Source of the DNA: an uncultured Clostridia bacterium | GTDB lineage: Bacteria; Bacillota; Clostridia; Peptostreptococcales; Anaerovoracaceae | DNA: 5,892 bases | Direction of reading: 5' to 3' | Assembly (NCBI GenBank): GCA_938045615.1 | Contig: CALIBC010000039.1 | Location: 1 to 5,892 of the forward strand | Part shown: positions 1-5,170 of the stretch, one piece after another | How positions within the stretch are numbered: the first letter of the stretch is position 1 | How the letters are laid out: the number at the start of each line of letters is the position of its first letter | Notes under the pieces: model-generated | What the model was told of the DNA's origin: nothing | The model's database searches: none | Seen by the model: only the letters and a program-made list of their open reading frames with translations | Program-made: the position numbers and the translations under genes

Positions 1-60
1 CAAACAGTGTCCATTTTCTACCCCCTCTGTGTCCAGTTTTAGTTTACCACTTCAACTCTG
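1..60. mobile_element. possible end of an IS21-like insertion sequence (runs off left edge)
   Basis: The segment holds two copies of GTGTCCA, at 7-13 and 29-35, exactly 22 bp apart. Each is followed by a T-run and then a TA(C)C-type string (TTTTCTACC and GTTTTAGTTTACC). IS21-family elements typically carry several short repeats inside each end, and the TGTCCA-TTTT pattern resembles what I recall from clostridial members. No transposase is visible, because anything inside the element would lie left of position 1. The exact outer boundary and any target duplication cannot be fixed from this side. It could also be an unrelated short tandem repeat. Confidence 0.35.
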
Positions 61-118
61 TAAAAACTTCACACTCGAAGAAACATGTCTCTTCTCTTGA
101 ATAAAGCAATCCATTTTG
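61..118. other. short non-coding spacer downstream of the endonuclease gene
   Basis: AT-rich spacer between the endonuclease stop and the repeat-bearing left edge. On the minus strand it contains CTTC-N6-GAAG followed by five Ts (complement of about 64-82). This could act as a very weak transcription end for the restriction-modification genes, but the four-pair stem is too short to call as a terminator. Confidence 0.4.
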
Positions 119-823
119 CTATGCCATGTGAACTGTCAACCTCGACTGGATGGCAGCGATGAATTTATCATAAGTTAAATCCTTATCAGGTTCAACTATT
201 TCACCGCTTTTCGGATCTACTCCGACAATCCAAACAGCCTGATAAAGCCTTTCTGATAACAGTCTTTTACACAGTATTCTCAATCTCTCGAAATAGGATG
301 CATGCAAAAACACTTTGTCTATTGGATAAACACTCTTATATGGTTCACCGCTTTTCTTAAGACTCTCATTACACATTTTGACGACAAGAACATAACCTAT
401 AACAGGCGGTTGTGTATTGAATGGAATGAGTGAATTCTTTACAGCATGATCCAAATCTATAGCACTACCAAGCGCCTCTTCTGATCGGTTATTAGCATTG
501 TTTCCGAATGAGCTGTTAATGCTTTTCAGTTCAACCGCTGCCAATAACGCGTCATCTCCAAAAGCCAACAGATCCCAATCTTTCGATGGTCTGAACCATC
601 CTGGGAGCCGCAAGCATCCACCTTTATAGTAAACATCTTTATCCGCAAAGCCACATGAAATAAGATCCTGCCGAATTGCTTCTGCAATAGGATTCATATG
701 TTTTCCACCTGTTACTTTGCTCCGCTCGCCCTGATCATGGACACCGCGTTCAGCTTGTCTCGTTTCAGCCTCATTCAGATTTCTGTACATTTGAAGAAGC
801 GCATCTTTCACTTTCTGATTCAT
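119..823 (-). CDS. type II restriction endonuclease, XhoI/PaeR7I family
   Basis: Predicted endonuclease that cuts unmethylated CTCGAG in cytoplasmic, mainly foreign DNA. The 234-aa protein carries the family's conserved blocks in order: DQGERSKVTGG at residues 30-40, LPGWFRPSKDWDLL at 73-86, AAVELKS at 95-101, and SFGNNANNRSEEALGSA at 105-121. These match my recollection of PaeR7I (about 246 aa). The likely PD-(D/E)xK catalytic residues are D84, E98 and K100. The start at 823 is preferred over the internal Met43 because the conserved DQG-VTGG block lies before Met43 and GGAGG stands 7 nt upstream of the ATG. The start overlaps the methyltransferase stop by one base (TAATG), indicating translational coupling. 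The C-terminus is only slightly shorter than family members, so the protein looks intact. Specificity is inferred from the family, not shown. Confidence 0.9.
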   Translation of the reverse strand: MNQKVKDALLQMYRNLNEAETRQAERGVHDQGERSKVTGGKHMNPIAEAIRQDLISCGFADKDVYYKGGCLRLPGWFRPSKDWDLLAFGDDALLAAVELKSINSSFGNNANNRSEEALGSAIDLDHAVKNSLIPFNTQPPVIGYVLVVKMCNESLKKSGEPYKSVYPIDKVFLHASYFERLRILCKRLLSERLYQAVWIVGVDPKSGEIVEPDKDLTYDKFIAAIQSRLTVHMA

Positions 824-2418
824 TATTTACCCTCCAAACCATATGCAACAAGAGCTGCACGGCTTGCCGCAGCTCTATCATTCGTTTCAAATGCAAGTTT
901 TAACTCCTCGGCGGTTTCATCAGGAATATCCTTTGGATTCGGCACATGAATCAAACGAAGATATTGCGCTTGGAAACGTTTTGTACCACCTCTCATCTTT
1001 ACGCCCAATGCGTCAATAAAGGATTCGGCTATGTCACTCATTAATAAACCGCCGAGTACCTTTATATCCCAATGATCCGATACCAGCCAGTAGCAATTGT
1101 GGCATGGATATCTTGTTCCATCACTATATACAGGGTCAGCACTCATAGCCATATCAGGGAATAACAGCATTGGTGCTCCAAGGATCTGCCAGTTTATTTT
1201 GTCTATCGTCCTGTACCATGCTTTCTGGTTTTTCTTTGCTACATGCCTTCTTGTAATATCGGATTTATGGGTTTCAAAATATAGTTTTAACCTTGGGAAG
1301 TCTGACAAATCAACTAATGAACCATCCTGATTCCATGGATTAACTAACCAATTTGAATCTGTGTTGCCGCGCCTTCTCCAATCTCTCATATTGAACATGG
1401 GCAGCATTCTCTCTTCTTCAACAAGATTTGGTGATTTTACGATATACACATCGTCTTTACCGGTGGCAAGACCAATACCAAGTTTTACCCCGGAATCCTC
1501 AAGAGATGGGAACTGGTTCATCAGGTTGAGAATGTTTTTAATCTTATTTGGCTCCGATAGCGGAATCATAGCAGTTCCCTTTGGACTGTTAAGTTTCATT
1601 GCGGAGAAATTTGTACCCACATAATCACTATCTCCGCTTTGAAGCCACATCTTTAATTCCGGAGCATCATCACTGCTGAAGGCTTGCTTACAATCCGCAT
1701 ATTTGATTTTGCCCTCTAGTTTATCAATGCGGATAATTGAAGGATACGCCGAAACCTCGGTTTCAAAAGCATCTATCCCATGCATTCTGACAATAGTATC
1801 CAGATGATATTTCTTAGAAATCAAACCTCTTAATTTTTTTCCATACTGATTCTGCATCCATCTATCCGCACAAATGAAGCCAAGGACTCCATTTTTGTCC
1901 TGAAGTGACTTTATTCCCTTTTCAATAAAGCCGACGAATATATCGCACCCCTTTGTCATTGCTGATAGCTGATAGCAGTATTTTTCTCTTGCTTCTGCAG
2001 GTATATCGGTCGCTCTTAGATATGGCGGGTTTCCTATCACATAATCGCAAGGAACTGTATCTGCTAAAAGATAATCTCCATGTATTACCCACATGCTTGA
2101 AAGTTTTTCAGCTTCTTCATGGTTCATCCCGTTCAAAATAAGAATCTCTTTGGCAATCGAATGCGAAATGGTGACGGAGTTTTCGTCTAACTCATAGCAG
2201 ACAACGCAATTTTGCAGTGTATTAGCATTAAATTTACCATCTCTTTTGGCAGATTCAATCAGTCTCTCTACAATCTCGCTAACAAAAGAACCATGACCAC
2301 AAGAAGGCTCAACCACAACTCTTTTCCAAAGAGGAAGATCAGACGTGTAGCCTGCAATATCCAAGACAAGTTTTACTACCCATTTTTTTGTATATATTAC
2401 TCCGTTATTACCAGCCAT
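823..2418 (-). CDS. type II N6-adenine DNA methyltransferase, PaeR7I/XhoI family
   Basis: Predicted S-adenosylmethionine-dependent methyltransferase that modifies adenine in the site cut by its partner endonuclease, protecting host DNA. The 531-aa length agrees with M.PaeR7I (about 530 aa). Visible motifs are a motif X-like N-terminus (GVIYTKKWVVKLVLD, residues 6-20), motif I VVEPSCGHGSF (35-45) for SAM binding, motif II CYELDEN (74-80), VIHGDYLL (111-118), and the catalytic motif IV NPPY (130-133). This N-terminal motif order is that of gamma-class N6A enzymes. The C-terminal half should hold the target-recognition domain. The ATG at 2418 has AGGAG 5 nt upstream. The endonuclease follows directly on the same transcript, so methylation precedes restriction in gene order. 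No separate controller (C) gene is linked. A palindrome 24 bp upstream may serve as an operator. Confidence 0.93.
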   Translation of the reverse strand: MAGNNGVIYTKKWVVKLVLDIAGYTSDLPLWKRVVVEPSCGHGSFVSEIVERLIESAKRDGKFNANTLQNCVVCYELDENSVTISHSIAKEILILNGMNHEEAEKLSSMWVIHGDYLLADTVPCDYVIGNPPYLRATDIPAEAREKYCYQLSAMTKGCDIFVGFIEKGIKSLQDKNGVLGFICADRWMQNQYGKKLRGLISKKYHLDTIVRMHGIDAFETEVSAYPSIIRIDKLEGKIKYADCKQAFSSDDAPELKMWLQSGDSDYVGTNFSAMKLNSPKGTAMIPLSEPNKIKNILNLMNQFPSLEDSGVKLGIGLATGKDDVYIVKSPNLVEEERMLPMFNMRDWRRRGNTDSNWLVNPWNQDGSLVDLSDFPRLKLYFETHKSDITRRHVAKKNQKAWYRTIDKINWQILGAPMLLFPDMAMSADPVYSDGTRYPCHNCYWLVSDHWDIKVLGGLLMSDIAESFIDALGVKMRGGTKRFQAQYLRLIHVPNPKDIPDETAEELKLAFETNDRAAASRAALVAYGLEGK

Positions 2419-2441
2419 CGTAACTCCTACTTTCAGGTAAA

Positions 2442-2453
2442 CTAATGCATTAG
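2442..2453. promoter_or_regulatory. 12-bp perfect palindrome, possible operator upstream of the methyltransferase
   Basis: CTAATGCATTAG is a perfect palindrome located 24 bp before the methyltransferase ATG. A further half-site, CTAATG, lies at 2464-2469, exactly 22 bp (about two helical turns) from the left half. The position suits an operator for a protein controlling the restriction-modification genes. I see no convincing -35/-10 pair on the minus strand here, so the promoter itself is not placed. The function is inferred from symmetry and position only. Confidence 0.3.
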
Positions 2454-2513
2454 CTGAGCAAGCCTAATGGGGTGATAGGGGAGAGACAAGACTTGACGCA
2501 GTCAGTAAAAATG

Positions 2514-2557
2514 TGCTTTCCATGCGTATATATTCTAACTGACCTTCATGGAAAGCA
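2514..2557 (-). terminator. possible weak intrinsic terminator (11-bp inverted repeat plus T-run)
   Basis: TGCTTTCCATG (2514-2524) and CATGGAAAGCA (2547-2557) are perfect reverse complements separated by 22 bases. Read on the minus strand, the hairpin is followed after three bases by TTTTT (complement of 2507-2511), while the plus-strand side has no T-run. This polarity would end transcripts coming from the ABC-3C/regulator cluster before the methyltransferase gene. The stem is only 5/11 GC and the loop is long, so termination would be inefficient. A protein-binding inverted repeat is an alternative. Confidence 0.35.
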
Positions 2558-2618
2558 TCTGTTCAATCATCTCATGCACCGACCGACTATTGCTGTGACC
2601 TTTGCCAGCTGCTTATCC

Positions 2619-2678
2619 TTACGGCATAGATATTGGACGGAGGGCGTGTTCATATCGAGGGGGGATCGAATCCTGCAT
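2619..2678 (-). CDS. possible 19-codon small ORF after the regulator gene
   Basis: A 19-residue frame (MQDSIPPRYEHALRPISMP) begins 4 bp after the HTH regulator stop. AAGGAG (complement of 2686-2691, inside the end of the regulator gene) is placed 7 nt before its ATG. The good Shine-Dalgarno spacing is the only support. There is no recognisable domain, membrane segment or cysteine pattern. Two more tiny frames follow, at 2567-2653 (28 codons) and 2535-2570 (11 codons, ATGA overlap with the previous stop). The set could be leader peptides, a decayed gene or chance. Confidence 0.2.
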   Translation of the reverse strand: MQDSIPPRYEHALRPISMP

Positions 2679-2682
2679 GAGC

Positions 2683-2886
2683 TTACTCCTTCACGGACTC
2701 CATAATATCTTCAATATTGCAGTCGAGCGCCACACATATCTTCAGAAGAATATCTGTGGTGATATTCTCGCCCTTGCCCAGCTTGGCGATGGAGGCGGGG
2801 CTGATGCCCGTTATGCGCCTGAGATCCTGCCGATTCATGCCTTTGTCGATCAGGAGCTTCCACAGCCTGTTATAAGTTATTCGCAT
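2683..2886 (-). CDS. small Cro/C1-type (XRE) helix-turn-helix regulator
   Basis: A 67-aa protein consisting almost entirely of one Cro/C1-type DNA-binding domain. Residues about 17-39 (MNRQDLRRITGISPASIAKL onward) form the helix-turn-helix. The following ITTDILLKICVALDCNIEDIM is the usual C-terminal helix pair of short XRE proteins. There is no oligomerisation or sensor domain. It is the last gene of the cluster, starting 12 bp after the ATPase stop, with GGAG 6 nt before its ATG, so it is probably co-transcribed with the ABC-3C genes. The likely role is repression of its own cluster or of the neighbouring restriction-modification genes. The target is not shown by the sequence, although the palindrome at 2442-2453 is one candidate. 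Confidence 0.85.
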   Translation of the reverse strand: MRITYNRLWKLLIDKGMNRQDLRRITGISPASIAKLGKGENITTDILLKICVALDCNIEDIMESVKE

Positions 2887-2898
2887 ATCCGTCTCCGC

Positions 2899-4716
2899 TT
2901 ACTCTACGCCATGAAGAAAACCGGGACGGCCTTCCGTCAGCCCCTTGGTGAAGGTGATGACATTGGCTCCTGCTGCTGCATAGTCCAAATCCGGCAGATT
3001 TTTGGAGTTCTCAATGATAATCAGCTGTCCCTCCTCCTGGTGGTTCATGAAATAGCGGAAGAGTCCGGAACACATGCTTTCCGGCGCAGAATCCGCTACG
3101 CCTTGGTCAAGACCAAGAAGGGGCGTGTCAATGATGAGGAAGCCCGGATAATATTTTCCATGGTGAGCAAGATAGTGTCGGAAGGTAAGTGCAGTTACGC
3201 TGTTGACAAAGGACGTATATCCCTGCCCTTCATGGGTAGATTTTTTATGCCCATCAATCTCTATGTCAAAATCGGAGATGTTGAAATTGGCAGAAGTAGG
3301 TTCTGGTGAATAGCTGCATTCACGGAGGATTTCCATGTAATATTGGTTGATGAGCCTTTTGAAATCGTCGTCAAAATGTTCTCTGGGATGATATTGCCGC
3401 ACATTTTCTGTTTCGACCGGAGGATTCCGTAAATCTTTCTCCCAGATGGCTGCAAAATCATCGATCACGCTCATCTCACGTTTTAACTGCAGGAAACTTT
3501 TGTAGACTGCAAGGGATTTACGCATTTCCTCTGCCTTAGGGCGAAGTTCCTGCTGAATGAGGTTTTCGATGCTGTCCTTCTCGGCATCAAGTTTCGCCAT
3601 TTCCGCCGACATCCAGTTCATTTCCTCGGCGAGCGACTGTTCTGCTTTCGTCAAATCATTCATCTGAGCCAGTATGCGGGACAGTTCTCCACGGGCAGAC
3701 TCGATGTAGGTTTCATCATCCTTGGGCGTGAAATGACTCTCACAGAAGGGGCAGACCGTGTTCTTATCGTGCGCGTTCCGTTCCATCTCGCCGTCGGCAA
3801 TAAAGGTCAGCCGCTTGATGTCGGCTGTGTACTGGCTCTTGAGGGCAGCGTACCGGAACTTCATCAGTTCCGCCTCGGTCATTTTCTCCTGTAGTTCGCT
3901 GATTTCCTGCACCAGTTCCTGTCGGCGGGAGAGAGCTGCAGAGATCGCAGATTCCGTCTGCTCAATCCCTGCAATGAGGGCGGTCATCTGCTGCTCCACA
4001 TCAATGCCCTGAAACGCCGTCATCTGTTTTTGCAGCACCTTCTTCTTCTCAGAGATGTTGCTGATCTGCCTGTTCACATATCTTAAAATGGCATTTCGCT
4101 CTGCAATTCGGATTTCCTTCTTGGTCTGCTCATCGTGCTCGGGAAAATTGGAGCCGGTCATCAAAAACAGCAGGGAAGAGAGAAAGACGGTCTTTTGAAT
4201 GCTTTCCTTCGGCTCCAACACAGATTCTACCTTGCCTATGTCATTGTTGAGAAAGAGCAGCATGTGGAGGAAGGTTCGGAGTGTCAGTGGTGCCCGCTTG
4301 AAATCGATGTTCTTGATCACCATGCAGGGGACGGGAATCCCCATTGCGCTCAAAAGCAGGTCACTCAGCACAGGCAAGCCGTTTCTTTGACTCTGACTGT
4401 ATTTCAGATTGTATTTGTCACTCATCATGCCGGGGATGTTGGTTATCACGTCCACTTGATCCTTGTGAAATTTACGCGTGATACTGATCGTGCCATCGGC
4501 AGCCTGCACCAGAAGTTCCACTTGGTCGTAACCCAAGGGCTCGTCTATGGGAGGTTCGCCCATTTTGCCAAGCGCAAAATCAATGCACCGAGCAATGGCG
4601 GTCTTCCCAGTATTTGATCGCCCGCAGATGATATTCAGACCGGGGGTGAAATCCACGAAAGAGTCACGCTTGCCTTTGCCTCTTGCCGTGACACGGCTGA
4701 AATATATTCCGGCCAT
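2899..4716 (-). CDS. SMC/Rad50-like ABC ATPase of a predicted ABC-3C system
   Basis: A 605-aa split ABC ATPase expected to couple ATP binding to nucleic-acid or partner sensing, and so to control the linked effector. The N-terminal lobe has a Walker A motif GRSNTGKT (residues 32-39). Residues about 200-300 and 335-415 are charged heptad-like coiled coils flanking a zinc hook, CPFC (322-325), as in Rad50. The C-terminal lobe has a degenerate signature around HEGQGYTSF (495-503), Walker B FLIIDTP (526-532), and LIIIEN (565-570) near the H-loop position. The usual catalytic glutamate after the Walker B aspartate is Thr531. The start at 4716 follows the middle-component stop by 4 bp and uses AGGAG 8 nt upstream, inside the previous gene. 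The closest family name I can give is ABC-3C ATPase (DUF3732-like SMC type). The subfamily is uncertain, but the ATPase call is firm. Confidence 0.82.
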   Translation of the reverse strand: MAGIYFSRVTARGKGKRDSFVDFTPGLNIICGRSNTGKTAIARCIDFALGKMGEPPIDEPLGYDQVELLVQAADGTISITRKFHKDQVDVITNIPGMMSDKYNLKYSQSQRNGLPVLSDLLLSAMGIPVPCMVIKNIDFKRAPLTLRTFLHMLLFLNNDIGKVESVLEPKESIQKTVFLSSLLFLMTGSNFPEHDEQTKKEIRIAERNAILRYVNRQISNISEKKKVLQKQMTAFQGIDVEQQMTALIAGIEQTESAISAALSRRQELVQEISELQEKMTEAELMKFRYAALKSQYTADIKRLTFIADGEMERNAHDKNTVCPFCESHFTPKDDETYIESARGELSRILAQMNDLTKAEQSLAEEMNWMSAEMAKLDAEKDSIENLIQQELRPKAEEMRKSLAVYKSFLQLKREMSVIDDFAAIWEKDLRNPPVETENVRQYHPREHFDDDFKRLINQYYMEILRECSYSPEPTSANFNISDFDIEIDGHKKSTHEGQGYTSFVNSVTALTFRHYLAHHGKYYPGFLIIDTPLLGLDQGVADSAPESMCSGLFRYFMNHQEEGQLIIIENSKNLPDLDYAAAGANVITFTKGLTEGRPGFLHGVE

Positions 4717-4720
4717 CCAT

Positions 4721-5170
4721 TTATCTCCTCTTTAGCGCGTCCATCGCCTGTCGCGTAATCTTTGAAAGCAAAGACGCATCGGATGTTTTTCCAAGCATTC
4801 GGTGTGTCTTTTTTACTGTCTCCACATATGTCGCAGCATATTCGGACTGCATGGATCTCGCAAAATCCCTGCCGCGCTCGTTCAGCCCGAACAAGAATCC
4901 TCCGGGGGAGGGGGCTACAGAGATAAAGCTGTCCAGCACGAGGGATCTCAGTGCGCCGTTTAACTGCTCCCGCTTGGCGGGGAGTTCACTAAAACTGAAC
5001 TGGTTTTCGCCATGCAGGTTTTGTTCTGCCATACCGAAATCCCGTCCATAGACTGTCATAAGGTCATACGCCGCGATGCGGTCAATGGTTATGGAACGGG
5101 GCTTTACGGCAGAGAGGATGAGCAAAATGCGAAGTGACACCTCAAAGGACGTATTGAACAGTTTAGGCAT
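4721..5170 (-). CDS. ABC-3C system middle component (probable MC2-type)
   Basis: A 149-aa protein placed exactly between the C-terminal-domain protein and the ABC ATPase, where ABC-3C systems carry their middle component. Its N-terminus, NTSFEVSLRILLILSAVKP (residues 6-24), followed by a DLMTVYGRDFG segment (36-46), resembles the opening of middle-component family 2 as I recall it. LNGALRSLVLDSFISV (70-85) followed by FLFGLNERGRDFA (92-104) looks like a winged-helix recognition helix and wing. No catalytic motif is evident, so an adaptor role between ATPase and effector is inferred. The start overlaps the upstream gene by 8 bp (ATGCCTAA) with only a weak GGTG-type ribosome site, suggesting translational coupling. 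Family assignment is from pattern recall plus context. Confidence 0.7.
   Translation of the reverse strand: MPKLFNTSFEVSLRILLILSAVKPRSITIDRIAAYDLMTVYGRDFGMAEQNLHGENQFSFSELPAKREQLNGALRSLVLDSFISVAPSPGGFLFGLNERGRDFARSMQSEYAATYVETVKKTHRMLGKTSDASLLSKITRQAMDALKRR

Larger units (their letters stand above)
2419..2682. other. 264-bp intergenic region between the two defence modules
   Basis: This gap separates the ABC-3C/regulator cluster from the restriction-modification genes, all on the minus strand. Beyond the palindrome, the inverted repeat and the small ORFs listed separately, it contains CTCATGCA (2571-2578) paired with TGCATGAG (2674-2681). Just inside the right arm is GGATCGAATCC (2663-2673), which resembles a tRNA T-arm. 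I could not fold a complete tRNA from it. No long ORF on either strand resembles a known protein. Confidence 0.6.

Noticed and set aside
64..82. Terminator candidate (CTTC-N6-GAAG followed by T5 on the minus strand) after the endonuclease gene
   Set aside because: The stem is only four base pairs, too weak to call an intrinsic terminator.
2653..2683. tRNA gene suggested by the GGATCGAATCC motif
   Set aside because: I could not form D, anticodon and acceptor arms of the right lengths, and the T-stem has a G-G mismatch.
2472..2705. Plus-strand open frame of 77 codons in the intergenic region
   Set aside because: No recognisable domain and no clear ribosome-binding site, and its end overlaps the regulator gene on the other strand.
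2602..3309. Long plus-strand open frame (235 codons) antisense to the regulator and the end of the ATPase gene
   Set aside because: The opposite strand encodes two clearly recognisable proteins over the same bases. The plus-strand translation has no domain pattern.
4135..4617. Plus-strand open frame of 160 codons within the ATPase gene
   Set aside because: Antisense to the conserved N-terminal lobe of the ATPase, including the stretch just after Walker A. The translation is unrecognisable and His/Gln-rich, as expected of a shadow frame.
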